Below are positions 22,703 to 31,284 of a stretch of 64,000 nt of DNA, in pieces (position 1 is the stretch's first letter; every line of letters begins with the position of its first letter). This DNA is from VAYN01 sp963702075. Its GTDB lineage: Bacteria; Actinomycetota; Thermoleophilia; Solirubrobacterales; 70-9. The position numbers and the translations under genes are program-made. The notes beneath the pieces are model-generated. The model was not told the DNA's origin. It saw nothing but the letters and a program-made list of their open reading frames with translations, and ran no database searches. Where the stretch lies: positions 1,364,001 through 1,428,000 of the forward strand of contig OY969703.1 of the NCBI GenBank assembly GCA_963702075.1, in the 5' to 3' direction.

Positions 22703-23724
22703 GGCATCAGGTACTTGCGCATCGTGCGGCGGGCGGTCCAGCCGGCGAGGGAGAAGAGGGCGGCGGAGAAGAGCAGCACCGCGGCGATCGAGAACAGGGT
22801 CGCGTTGAAGGGCGGCGAGCTCAGCTGGTCGATGTTCTTGACGATCGTCGGGCCCAGCGGTCGCGAGGGCTCGTAGATGAAGATCAGCCCGTCGGCGGGG
22901 TTGGGGGCGAAGGCGACAGAGCCGGAGATCATCGCCAGCATCACCGCCTCGCCGATCGCCCGGGCGACGGCCAGCACGGTGCCGGCGACGATCGCCGGGC
23001 GGGCGCTGCGGACGCCGATCTTCCACGTCGTCCGCCAGCGGTTGACGCCGAGCGCCAGCGAACCCTCCAGCCAGCCCGGTTTGACCGCCCGCAGGCCGTC
23101 GCTGAAGATCGAGACCATCAGCGGCGCGATCATCACCGTCAGCACCAGCACCGCCGCCATCAGGCTGTAGCCGGTGAGGGAGATGACGCCGGCGACCGAC
23201 GCCTTCTGGTGCTCGGTGACGAGGTGGTTACCGATGAAGGGGACCAGCACCAGCACCCCGAGCAGGCCGTAGATGACCGAGGGGACGCTGGCCAGGAAGC
23301 GGATCACCGGCTGGAGGATGTTGCTCATCCATTCCGGCGCGAACTCGACGATGAAGACGGAGACGAAGAGGGCGGAGACGAGGGCGATGAGGACGGCGCC
23401 GCCGGTGATCAGGATCGTGCTCCAGATCAGCGGCCAGGCGTGGAAGGTGTAGACGTATTCGCCGCTGGTCTGGGCCGAGAGCGAGATCTCGTTGAGCTGG
23501 TCTTCGACCGAGCCGCTGGAGCTGAACCAGGCGAGGCCGTTATGGGAAAACGACGGCCAGGCGTGGACGAAGACGGTGACGATCAGCGCCAGCAGCAGCG
23601 CGACGACACCACAGACCAGCGCGCCGAGCATCCGCTCGACGCGCTGGTCGGACCACTTGGGCCCGTACTCCTGGGTCAGCTCCTCGTCCAATGTCCTACT
23701 TCTTGTTGAACGCGGGGACGCCAC
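22699..23724 (-). CDS. pstC: Phosphate ABC transporter permease PstC
   Basis: Up to 341 residues, six membrane helices. PstC landmarks: ITGGAVLIALVSALFVSVFI, FLASVPSVIYGLLGVLVLVP and the cytoplasmic loop EGSLALGVNRWRTTWKIGV. The GTG at 23724 would overlap pstS by 29 bases without a ribosome-binding site. A TTG at 23691, four bases after the pstS stop and behind an AGGA, is equally possible and would remove 11 residues. Pairs with PstA. Confidence 0.9.
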   Translation of the reverse strand: MASPRSTRSRTLDEELTQEYGPKWSDQRVERMLGALVCGVVALLLALIVTVFVHAWPSFSHNGLAWFSSSGSVEDQLNEISLSAQTSGEYVYTFHAWPLIWSTILITGGAVLIALVSALFVSVFIVEFAPEWMSNILQPVIRFLASVPSVIYGLLGVLVLVPFIGNHLVTEHQKASVAGVISLTGYSLMAAVLVLTVMIAPLMVSIFSDGLRAVKPGWLEGSLALGVNRWRTTWKIGVRSARPAIVAGTVLAVARAIGEAVMLAMISGSVAFAPNPADGLIFIYEPSRPLGPTIVKNIDQLSSPPFNATLFSIAAVLLFSAALFSLAGWTARRTMRKYLMP

Positions 23725-24523
23725 CGGCAGCGGCGATCGTCGCCCCGGCCAGCGGGCTGCGCCGCGCCCAGTCGATGAACTTGAGCAGCGCTTTCGGGCT
23801 GGTGCTTCCGTCGCCGGGGAGGACGAGGAAGATGTAGCGCGAGAGCGGGTATTTCAGTGGCTCGACGCTGATCTTGCTGGATTTGCAGGGGACGCCGTTG
23901 ACGGTGAGAGGCTTGAGGCCCTTCTTCTGCCAGGCGAGGCCGGCGTAGCCGATCGCGTTCGGGTCCTGCTTGACCGCGTTGACCACGAGGCCGTCGGCGG
24001 TCAACGCGTTGACGTTGGACGCCGGTGGTTCGTTGTTCAGCACCGACTGGAGGAAGAAGTTGTAGGTCCCTCCGTTGGTGTCGCGACCGACCGGGTCGAT
24101 CGTGGTGGTCAGGTTCGAGCCGCCGACCTGGCTCCAGTTGGTCAGCAGGCCGCGGTAGATGTCGTGGGTCTGCTGGACCGAGATGTTGCTGAGGCTGTTC
24201 TTCGGGTTGACGTCCATGCAGAGGCCGTCGAGGTAGAACTTGATGTAGGTCGTCCCCGCGTCGCTGGGAAGGGGGGTACGAGCCTGCCCGGCGAACTGGC
24301 TGGTCCCGTTCTGCACGTCTTTGACGCCGGCGTTGCCGCCGTTGGCGGTGTAGACGAAGTGGACCTGGTGGTTGACCTTCTTCGTGTAGGTCGCGAAGAG
24401 GGCCTGCAGCACAGGCTGCGCGGCCACGGAGCCGGATCCGATGAATTGGACGGCTCCGGCCGACGCCGGCGCGGCGAGCCCCGAAAGGGCGATCGCCGCT
24501 ATGGCGAGGGTCTTGATTCTCAT
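23696..24523 (-). CDS. pstS: Phosphate-binding protein PstS
   Basis: 275 residues with a cleavable signal peptide (MRIKTLAIAAIALSGLAAPASA). The PBP-like domain shows GSGSVAAQPVLQALFATY and a phosphate-loop block SQFAGQARTPLPSD, then IYRGLLTNWSQVGG and VGRDTNGGTYNFF. No lipobox, so it is secreted or wall-retained rather than lipidated. ATG at 24523 is preferred over upstream starts because it begins the signal peptide and has AAAGGA about 11 bases before it. First gene of the pst operon; the divergent gap to the gene at 24664 holds its promoter, but I could not identify a clear Pho box. Confidence 0.9.
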   Translation of the reverse strand: MRIKTLAIAAIALSGLAAPASAGAVQFIGSGSVAAQPVLQALFATYTKKVNHQVHFVYTANGGNAGVKDVQNGTSQFAGQARTPLPSDAGTTYIKFYLDGLCMDVNPKNSLSNISVQQTHDIYRGLLTNWSQVGGSNLTTTIDPVGRDTNGGTYNFFLQSVLNNEPPASNVNALTADGLVVNAVKQDPNAIGYAGLAWQKKGLKPLTVNGVPCKSSKISVEPLKYPLSRYIFLVLPGDGSTSPKALLKFIDWARRSPLAGATIAAAGGVPAFNKK

Positions 24524-24663
24524 GCGGGGTTGAGTCCTTTCTTGCCGGGTACACGTCTTTGTTGACCAACTTAGTCGCATAATCGTAACAGCTTCTGTAG
24601 TTTATTGACCTCCTTAGTAGAGAAAGGCCGCCGAGGGCACCAAGCCGCCAGGGGGCCGTAGAC

Positions 24664-25347
24664 ATGGAGGATCAATTGCTGAAGAAGAGACTGTCCACCC
24701 CTCGAGCCGCGACGGTGGTCGTGCTGGCGGCGGCGGTTGCCGTCTCGGTGACGGTGGTGCCCTCGGTCGCCCAGTCGTTCCTGACGAGCCAGAAGGCAGC
24801 GAAGGTGTTCGTCAGTAACCAGAAGGCGTCGAAGCTCTACCTGAAGAAAAAGGCCGCTTCGAACCTCTACGTGGCGAAGGCGACCGCGCCGAAGTCGCCT
24901 GTCGTCGGGATCGCCGCCGGCACCGCCCAGTACGGGCCCGTCACGGTAACCACGGCCGGCTACATCCCCACCGCGTTCAGCTCGTTCGCGACCAAGGCCG
25001 AAGTCAGCTCGGTCGTGATCTCGTTCTCGGGCCAGGGAATTTGCACGGCGCCGAAACCGGGCCCGGATCAGGCTTGCCCGATCCAGATCCTGGTCGACGG
25101 CCAGTCGACGGGCAAAGTCAACTTCCTGCCCTCGACCGCCGCCAGCCCGACGCCGGTGCCGATCAACAACACGGTCGTGCAGACGACGGTGCTCGGCAAA
25201 GGCGGTCACACGGTCGCGATCCAGTACGCGGGCGCCAAAAACGTGACGTTCACGCTGAAAGGCTGGAACCTCGCGGTCCAGGCTTTCCCGCAGCCGGACG
25301 AACCGCTGCAGACGGAAGAAACGCCTAAAGGCGGCAGCTCCAAATAG
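24664..25347 (+). CDS. Secreted protein with N-terminal decapeptide repeats (hypothetical)
   Basis: 227 residues. A signal peptide (AAVAVSVTVVPSVAQS) precedes three consecutive 10-residue repeats of the form (F/Y)(L/V)xxxKAxxL at residues 40-69, then a beta-rich domain (about 80-210) with two cysteines bracketing ICTAPKPGPDQAC. Reads as a small extracellular or surface protein; family not recognised. It is divergent from pstS and shares its promoter region. A hairpin follows the stop codon. Confidence 0.7.
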   Translation: MEDQLLKKRLSTPRAATVVVLAAAVAVSVTVVPSVAQSFLTSQKAAKVFVSNQKASKLYLKKKAASNLYVAKATAPKSPVVGIAAGTAQYGPVTVTTAGYIPTAFSSFATKAEVSSVVISFSGQGICTAPKPGPDQACPIQILVDGQSTGKVNFLPSTAASPTPVPINNTVVQTTVLGKGGHTVAIQYAGAKNVTFTLKGWNLAVQAFPQPDEPLQTEETPKGGSSK

Positions 25348-25352
25348 CGAAA

Positions 25353-25387
25353 GAGCCCGGACCTCGTCTCAGACGGGGTCCGGGCTC
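25353..25387. terminator. Hairpin between convergent genes
   Basis: gagcccggacctcgtct pairs with agacggggtccgggctc (16 of 17 positions, small loop). It begins six bases after the stop of the secreted-protein gene and lies downstream of the convergent gene at 25432-25635, so it can serve both. No T-tract. Confidence 0.6.
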
Positions 25388-25431
25388 AGGTTTCGCAGCC
25401 GGGAGATTCAGCGCCTTCGCCATCCATGGCT

Positions 25432-25635
25432 TTAGCGCTGGGGGCGGGGGAGGGAGTCCCCGAGGATCAGGCGGGCGCGGTAGAAGAGCGCCTCGTCGGC
25501 CCCGCGCAGCTCCGACTCCCGGTTGTCGACCTGGGTGGTCCGGTTCTGGCCGATCCCAGCCGGGCTCTCGTCCCGCACCAGCCCGGTCAGCCGTCCCCGC
25601 GAACGGAACGTCGTCTGCTCAACACGTCTGGACAT
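25432..25635 (-). CDS. Small basic protein (hypothetical)
   Basis: 67 residues beginning MSRRVEQTTFRSRGRLTGLV, with alternating charge and a helical C-terminal half (ELRGADEALFYRARLILGDS). AAGGAGA five to six bases before the ATG at 25635 is a strong ribosome-binding site and fixes this start; the longer in-frame extension to 25740 lacks one. No membrane segment or known motif. Function unknown. Confidence 0.6.
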   Translation of the reverse strand: MSRRVEQTTFRSRGRLTGLVRDESPAGIGQNRTTQVDNRESELRGADEALFYRARLILGDSLPRPQR

Positions 25636-25754
25636 CCCGTCTCCTTTCTGTATTTGTTGATCATCTAACTCAAGAATAGCAGGAGGGCGTAAAGAGGGGG
25701 AAAGAGGTACAGGGGTGGGGGAGAGACGGGGGCCGCTCAACCCTTAGGTCGATC

Positions 25755-26225
25755 GTGGGTGATGACCTGCTTTACAAACTTGCCTATGACGAGGCGGTGC
25801 GGGCTCTTTCAGAGCAGCAGGCGATGGTCGACAGCTTTCGCAATCGCGCTGGGCTTCTCTTTTCCGCCGGCGCAGTCACTGCCTCCCTCTTGGCTCCGCG
25901 GGCTCTTCATGGCGCGGACTGGAACCCGCCTATCTGGTTGGCGATGCTGTGCTTCCTCGGCGTTGCCGCTGCCTCCCTTGGCATCTTCTGGCCACGGAAG
26001 TGGGAGAGCGTCGTTAATCCGCGCGAGGTGATCGACACCTATATCGAGGTGGCGGAAGCTCCTCCGGTGGGTGAGGTGCATCGTGAACTCGCCATTCACA
26101 TGCTCGGCAGCTACCGGAACAACGATGAAGGCTTGCGTCAGTTCGCGCTCCTACTCCAGGTCGCGAGCGGGTTGCTGACGTTCGAGGTAGTTCTGTGGAT
26201 GATGGCTATTGTCTTCAGGTTCTAG
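25755..26225 (+). CDS. Small integral membrane protein (hypothetical)
   Basis: 156 residues. N-terminal helix YDEAVRALSEQQAMVDSFRNRAG leads into two hydrophobic segments (about 33-50 and 59-77), then a soluble helical stretch and a C-terminal membrane helix (LLTFEVVLWMMAIVFRF). This helix-then-hairpin layout is common in uncharacterised bacterial proteins and loosely resembles SLATT-type membrane effectors, but no effector partner or nucleotide cyclase is nearby, so I do not assign that role. GTG start. Confidence 0.6.
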   Translation: MGDDLLYKLAYDEAVRALSEQQAMVDSFRNRAGLLFSAGAVTASLLAPRALHGADWNPPIWLAMLCFLGVAAASLGIFWPRKWESVVNPREVIDTYIEVAEAPPVGEVHRELAIHMLGSYRNNDEGLRQFALLLQVASGLLTFEVVLWMMAIVFRF

Positions 26226-26410
26226 GGTTCGGGTTATGAGCCACTCCACTGAGCAAACTCCCGGCCCCCAGCCAAAGCGACCAAGTCCGATGATGTCACT
26301 GGAGCACCCATTGACCCTCAAACGATCGATAGAGCTGCTGACGCCGCGGTGGGCGAAGCGGTCTTCTCGGCGCCGAAGTTCTTAGCGCCCGCAGAGTTCA
26401 GTGGCGAGAT

Positions 26411-26448
26411 GGGGCGGGGCGTCACCCGGCAAGAAGACGCCCCACCCC
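26411..26448. terminator. Hairpin downstream of cysA
   Basis: ggggcggggcgtc (26411-26423) pairs with gacgccccacccc (26436-26448) with one mismatch, ten bases after the cysA stop on the minus strand. Very GC-rich, no T-tract; a plausible end for the sulfate operon transcript. Confidence 0.55.
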
Positions 26449-26457
26449 GTCGCCCCT

Positions 26458-27492
26458 TCAAACGGCTGCAGGTATCTCTGCGTCGCCACCGTCGTTGGAA
26501 CCATGGGGAGTCGAGGCCCCGTGGTCTGACGGCGACGAACCGTTGAAGCTTTTGGCCTGGACCGGGCGCAGGTAGGCGATCTGGCCCTCCCGCAGCTCGA
26601 GCCGCTGGAGCTCGGCCCGGGTCAGCTGCGCCCAGACCTCGGTCCCGTCGGAGAGGACGAGCTCGACCCGGACCTCGAAGCCGAGGGTGACGATTCGCTG
26701 GACCAGGCCCTCCTGGGTGCGGTCGTCGGGGTCGAGGACGATTTCCATGTCGTGCGGGCGCACGAAGTGCTCGCCGAGCTGGTTGACCTCGCCGACGAAG
26801 CTCATGACGAATTCGTTGGCCGGGTGGTCGTAGAGCTCGTCGGCGCTGCCGGACTGCTCGACCCGTCCCTCGTTCATCACCACGAGCTGGCCGGCGACGT
26901 CCATCGCCTCCTCCTGGTCGTGGGTGACGAAGATCGTCGTCACGTGCATCTCGTCGTGGAGGTTGCGCAGCCAGGTCCGCAGGTCCTTGCGCACCTTGGC
27001 GTCGAGCGCGCCGAACGGCTCGTCGAGCAGGAGCACCTGCGGCTGCACCGCCAGCGCCCGCGCCAGCGCCATCCGCTGCCGCTGGCCGCCGGAGAGCTGG
27101 GAGGGATAGCGGTCGGCAAGCCCGGGGAGCTGGACCAGGTCGAGCAGCTCGTGCACGCGGGCGGAGATTTTGCGCTTGTCCCACTTGCGGATCTTCAGCC
27201 CGAAGCCGACGTTCTCGTAGACGGTCATGTGCTTGAAGGCGGCGTAGTGCTGGAAGACGAAGCCGACTTCGCGCTTCTGGGTCGGCTTGGTGCCGACGTC
27301 TTCGCCGTCGATCAGGACGCTGCCCGAATCGAGCGTCTCCAGGCCGGCGATCGCGCGCAGCAGGGTCGACTTGCCCGAGCCGCTGGGGCCGAGCAGGGCG
27401 GTGAGGGACCCGGTCGGGACCTCGATCGATACGTCGCTGAGCGCCTGAAAGTCACCGAAGCGCTTGTTTGCTCCCTCGACTGAGATTCCCAT
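26458..27492 (-). CDS. cysA: Sulfate/thiosulfate ABC transporter ATP-binding protein CysA
   Basis: 344 residues. Walker A GPSGSGKST, Q-loop VFQHYAAFKHMTVYEN (CysA-typical), signature LSGGQRQR, Walker B LLLDEPFGALDA, H-loop VTHDQEEAMDVA. The C-terminal domain (about 230-320) is a TOBE-like regulatory part with FVRPHDMEIVLD. ATG overlaps the cysW stop (TGATG). Last gene of the sulfate import operon. Confidence 0.92.
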   Translation of the reverse strand: MGISVEGANKRFGDFQALSDVSIEVPTGSLTALLGPSGSGKSTLLRAIAGLETLDSGSVLIDGEDVGTKPTQKREVGFVFQHYAAFKHMTVYENVGFGLKIRKWDKRKISARVHELLDLVQLPGLADRYPSQLSGGQRQRMALARALAVQPQVLLLDEPFGALDAKVRKDLRTWLRNLHDEMHVTTIFVTHDQEEAMDVAGQLVVMNEGRVEQSGSADELYDHPANEFVMSFVGEVNQLGEHFVRPHDMEIVLDPDDRTQEGLVQRIVTLGFEVRVELVLSDGTEVWAQLTRAELQRLELREGQIAYLRPVQAKSFNGSSPSDHGASTPHGSNDGGDAEIPAAV

Positions 27493-28295
27493 CAGGCGTC
27501 CTCCTTTCGTTTGAGGAAATTCATTGCGAGCAGGGTCATGAGAGCGAGCAGGGCGAGCAGGACCGATGCCCCGAAGGCTCCCGGGAGGTTGAAGTTCTCG
27601 TACTGCTTCTCGACGAAGAGCGGCAGGGTCTGGGTTTCCCCGGAGATCGAGCCGGAGACGACCGAGACGGCGCCGAACTCGCCGAGCACGCGCGCCGTGG
27701 TGAGGACGACGCCGTAGGCGACGCCCCAGCGGATCGCCGGCAGGGTGACCCGCCAGAAGGTCTGCCAGGCGTTGGCGCCGAGGGTGGAGGCGGCCTGCTC
27801 CTGCTCGGTGCCGATCTCCTGCAGCACCGGCACCGTCTCCCGCACCACGAACGGCAGCGAGACGAAGATGCAGGCGAGGACCATCCCCGGGACCGAGAAG
27901 AGGACCTTGATCCCCGCTTCGGCCAGAGCCGGTTCGAACCAGCCGGTCGTGCCGTAGAGAAGGAAGAGCGAGAGGCCGATCACCACCGGCGAGATCGCGA
28001 ACGGGAGGTTGATGACCGCGTCGATCAGGAAGTTGAACCGCCATTTGTGGCGGACGAGGAGAATCGCGCACGCCACCCCGAAGACGGTGTTCAGCGGCAC
28101 CGCGATCGCGACCGTGATCAGGGTCAGCTTCAGCGCGTGCAGGCCGTCGGGCGAGGTGATCGCGTCGAGCGGCGGCGCGATCCCGTGTTCGAAGGTTTTG
28201 TAGAAGATGAAGCCGAGGGGGATCAGCAGCAGGAGCAGGATGTAGCCGAGGCCGAGGACCCGCAGGGTCCAGCGGCTTGCCGGATTCGCGGTCAC
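27492..28295 (-). CDS. cysW: Sulfate ABC transporter permease CysW
   Basis: 267 residues, six membrane helices. The FYKTFEHGIAPPLDAI block after the first helix and VINLPFAISPVVIGLSLFLLYG are typical of CysW. The EAA loop is ASTLGANAWQTFWRVTLP. GTG start overlaps the cysT stop (GTGA). Confidence 0.92.
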   Translation of the reverse strand: MTANPASRWTLRVLGLGYILLLLLIPLGFIFYKTFEHGIAPPLDAITSPDGLHALKLTLITVAIAVPLNTVFGVACAILLVRHKWRFNFLIDAVINLPFAISPVVIGLSLFLLYGTTGWFEPALAEAGIKVLFSVPGMVLACIFVSLPFVVRETVPVLQEIGTEQEQAASTLGANAWQTFWRVTLPAIRWGVAYGVVLTTARVLGEFGAVSVVSGSISGETQTLPLFVEKQYENFNLPGAFGASVLLALLALMTLLAMNFLKRKEDA

Positions 28296-29185
28296 TTGTC
28301 AGCACCTCCGCTGCCGCCGGCGGCGAGCGTGGGGATCAGCTCGCTCGAGCTGCGGTCGTGGCGGACCGCCCAGCGCTGGATCAGGCTGACGACGGCCAGG
28401 CAGAGGAGCGAGCAGAGCAGCAGCACCACCGAGACGGCGGCGGCGCCGGTGTCGTTGCCGGACTCGATCTGCTGCTTGATGAAGACCGAAGAGACGGTCG
28501 TGTTGGCGAGGCCGCCGGCGAAGAGCAGGACCGAGCCGTACTCGCCCAGCGCCCGCGCGTAGGCCAGCGCGATGCCGGCTCCGAGGCCTGGCAGCAGGTT
28601 GGGGAAGATGATCCGTCGGAAGACCGTGAAGCCGCCGGCGCCGAGCGAGGCCGCCGCCTCCTCCATCTCGCGGTCCATCTCCATCAGCAGCGGCTGAACG
28701 GCGCGGACGATGAAGGGGAGGGTGACGAACATCAGCGCCACCACCACCGCTGCCGGGGTGCCGGCGATGTGGACGCCGAAGGGGCTTTTGTTCCCCCAGA
28801 GCTCGATCAGGATCAGGCTGGCGACGATCGTCGGCAGCGCGAACGGGAGGTCGACTACCGCGTTGATCGCCGCCTTGCCGGGGAACTCGTCCCGCACCAG
28901 CAGCCAGGCGAGGATCGTCCCGAAGAAGGCGTTGATGAGGACGACGATCAACGAGGCGATCAGCGTCAGCTTCAGGGACCGGACAGCCTGCGGCTGGGTC
29001 ACCTGTTGCCAAAAGTGGCCGAGTCCCTCGGTCAGCGACTGGTCGGTCAGCGCCGCCAGCGGCAGCAGCACGATCAGGCTCAGGTAGAGCACGACCATGC
29101 CGCGGCCGAGGCCGACGCCGACCCCGGGCAGGCGCAGGCCTACCCGGGGGGCGCGTGAGCGGGTGTCGAGGGTCCCGGCCTCCAT
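28292..29185 (-). CDS. cysT: Sulfate ABC transporter permease CysT
   Basis: 297 residues, six membrane helices after a basic N-terminus. CysT/CysU landmarks: YLSLIVLLPLAAL, VVDLPFALPTIVASLILIEL and the EAA loop AASLGAGGFTVFRRIIFPNL. Forms the channel with CysW. Starts three bases after the binding-protein stop. Confidence 0.92.
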   Translation of the reverse strand: MEAGTLDTRSRAPRVGLRLPGVGVGLGRGMVVLYLSLIVLLPLAALTDQSLTEGLGHFWQQVTQPQAVRSLKLTLIASLIVVLINAFFGTILAWLLVRDEFPGKAAINAVVDLPFALPTIVASLILIELWGNKSPFGVHIAGTPAAVVVALMFVTLPFIVRAVQPLLMEMDREMEEAAASLGAGGFTVFRRIIFPNLLPGLGAGIALAYARALGEYGSVLLFAGGLANTTVSSVFIKQQIESGNDTGAAAVSVVLLLCSLLCLAVVSLIQRWAVRHDRSSSELIPTLAAGGSGGADK

Positions 29186-29188
29186 CGG

Positions 29189-30241
29189 TCAGCCCGAGGT
29201 GGAGACTCCGAGTTCGGACTCGATCTTGGCCACCGAGCCGGATTCTTCGTCGAAGAATTCGTCGTTGACCTTGCCCCAGCCGCCGAACTTGCTGATCTTG
29301 AACAGCTGCTTCGGGGTCGGGAACTGCTTCGGGTCGACCAGCTTCGGGTTGACCGGGCGGTAGCCGTTTTCAGCCCACAGTTCCTGGCCTTCGTCGGACC
29401 AGAGCCAGGTGAGGAAATCTTCCGCAGCGGGCTCCGGCGCGTCTTTGGTCACCGCGATCGGGGTTTCGATCTGCAGCGTCGCAGGCGGAATCACGTATTC
29501 CACGTCTTCGCCTTCTTTTTCGGCCTTGATCGCTTCGTTCTCGTAGGTGAGGAGGACGTCGCCCTCGCCCTGGGAGAAGGCGGAGAAGGCGTCGCGGCCG
29601 CTGCCCGGCTGGGCGACGGTCTGTTCGAGGACGGTCTTGACGGCTTCCAGCGCCTGGTCGGGCGAGTCGCCTTCTTCCAGCGCCGCGCCGTAGACGGCCA
29701 TGATGTTCCAGCGGGCCGAGCCGGAGCTGAACGGGTTCGGGGTGACGACGTCGACGCCCTTGTCCTCGATGTCTTTGAAGGACTTGATCCCTTCCGGGTT
29801 GCCCTTGCGGGTGAGGATCACGACGACCGAGTCGGTGGCGATGCCGTGGTACTTGTTGTCTTCCCAGTTTTTGGCGACGATTTCGCCTTCTTCGACGAGC
29901 CGTTCCATGTCGCCGGCCTGGGAGAAGTGGACTACCGATGCGGGCTGCCCCGCCGCGACGGCCCGGCTCTGATCACCGGAGGCGCCGAACGAGTTGCTGA
30001 AGCTGACCCCGTTGCCCTGCGAGGTTTTCTCGAAGGCAGGCTCGAGGGTTTCGGCGTAGACGGATTCCGGGGTGGAGTAACCGACTACGTCGAGCTTGCC
30101 TCCGCCGGAGGAGCTGGAGCCGGAGGAGGTGCTGTCGCTGCTGCCTCCGCAACCGGCGGCGACAATGGCGACTAGCAGGGTGAGGGCGGCGAAGAGGCCG
30201 ACCGTCACGCCGCTCCGCCGGGTGGTGCGAGCGTTCCGCAT
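29189..30241 (-). CDS. Sulfate/thiosulfate-binding lipoprotein
   Basis: About 350 residues. Lipoprotein signal with lipobox VAAGC, a Ser/Gly linker, then a sulfate-binding fold: VVGYSTPESVYAE, NSFGASGDQSRAVAAGQPA, NPFSSGSARWNIMAVYG and ENGYRPVNPKL. AGGAAGGAA seven bases before the ATG at 30241 supports this start over the TTG just upstream. First gene of the sulfate operon; its promoter must lie in the 160-base divergent gap to the dehalogenase-like gene. Confidence 0.92.
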   Translation of the reverse strand: MRNARTTRRSGVTVGLFAALTLLVAIVAAGCGGSSDSTSSGSSSSGGGKLDVVGYSTPESVYAETLEPAFEKTSQGNGVSFSNSFGASGDQSRAVAAGQPASVVHFSQAGDMERLVEEGEIVAKNWEDNKYHGIATDSVVVILTRKGNPEGIKSFKDIEDKGVDVVTPNPFSSGSARWNIMAVYGAALEEGDSPDQALEAVKTVLEQTVAQPGSGRDAFSAFSQGEGDVLLTYENEAIKAEKEGEDVEYVIPPATLQIETPIAVTKDAPEPAAEDFLTWLWSDEGQELWAENGYRPVNPKLVDPKQFPTPKQLFKISKFGGWGKVNDEFFDEESGSVAKIESELGVSTSG

Positions 30242-30405
30242 CAAGTAATTCCTTCCTATTTCGACTTACTTACTTTCTTGAGCGTCTTACTGCCCAATCA
30301 GTGGCGCGGCAGCCTAGCACAAAGTCGACCGAGAAAGTCCGGAATCCTGATCTGGATTCCTGGAAATTTGAGTCAACAATCCCTTTTCGGGATAGGCTGC
30401 GCTCG

Positions 30406-31284
30406 ATGCCAGTCGATGCCGCCCGCACCCCGGACGAGCTCCTGCAAGGACTGCCGGACTATCCGTTCGAGTCGCGCTACCGCGAGGTCGACGGGCTGCG
30501 GCTGGCGCACCTCGACGAGGGGGAGGGCAAGCCGGTCGTCTTCTTCCACGGCGAGCCGACCTGGTCGTTCCTCTGGCGCAAGGTGATCCCGCCGGTGCGC
30601 GACGCCGGCTACCGCTGCATCGCCCCCGACTACGCCGGCTTCGGCCGCTCCGACAAGCCCACCGATCTCGGCTGGTACACCTACGACCGCCACGTCGAGC
30701 TGATGGCGGCGCTGCTGGAGGAACTCGACCTCCGCGACGCGACCGCGGTCGTCCACGACTGGGGCGGCCCGATCGGGCTGCGGCTGGCGGTCGAGCATCC
30801 CGACCGCATCTCCCGCATCGTGATCATGGAGACGGGACCCTTCACCGGCCGCCAGAAGATGAGCGACGCCTGGTTCGCCTTCCGCGACTTCGTCCGCGAC
30901 ACCGAGGACGTGCCGGTCGGCTTCCTGATCAAAGGCGGTTGCAAGAACGACCCGGGCGACGAGGTGATCGCCGCCTACGACGCCCCTTATATAGAGCTGG
31001 CGGCTAAGGCCGGCGTCCGCGCCTTCCCGCTGATCCTGCCGACGACCCCCGATGCAGTCGGTGCAGTCGAGGGGAAACGGGTTGCCGACTCGCTGCGGGA
31101 GGACGACCGTCCCGCGCTCGTGCTCTGGGCTGACTCCGATCCGATCCTGCCGTTTTCAGTGGGCGAGCGCGTCTCCAGCGAGCTCAACTTCCCGCCGCCG
31201 CGGCCGATCGAGAACGCTTCGCACTTCTTGCAGGAGGACGCGGGAGCCGAGATCGGCCGCGTCATCGCCGACTGGCTGAGCTGA
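30406..31284 (+). CDS. Haloalkane-dehalogenase-like alpha/beta hydrolase
   Basis: 292 residues. The oxyanion motif HGEPTWSFLWR, nucleophile loop VVHDWGGPIG (Asp followed by the halide-stabilising Trp), catalytic acid region WADSDPILP and late His in ASHFLQED match haloalkane dehalogenases of the DhlA-like subgroup. It probably cleaves carbon-halogen bonds hydrolytically, though the natural substrate is unknown and epoxide hydrolases share part of this pattern. ATG at 30406 is preferred to the upstream in-frame start at 30301 because homologues begin near PDELLQGLPDYPF. Confidence 0.85.
   Translation: MPVDAARTPDELLQGLPDYPFESRYREVDGLRLAHLDEGEGKPVVFFHGEPTWSFLWRKVIPPVRDAGYRCIAPDYAGFGRSDKPTDLGWYTYDRHVELMAALLEELDLRDATAVVHDWGGPIGLRLAVEHPDRISRIVIMETGPFTGRQKMSDAWFAFRDFVRDTEDVPVGFLIKGGCKNDPGDEVIAAYDAPYIELAAKAGVRAFPLILPTTPDAVGAVEGKRVADSLREDDRPALVLWADSDPILPFSVGERVSSELNFPPPRPIENASHFLQEDAGAEIGRVIADWLS

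Noticed and set aside
25755..26225. Pycsar/CBASS-type membrane effector
   Set aside because: The helix arrangement is only loosely similar and there is no cyclase, sensor or other defence gene beside it.
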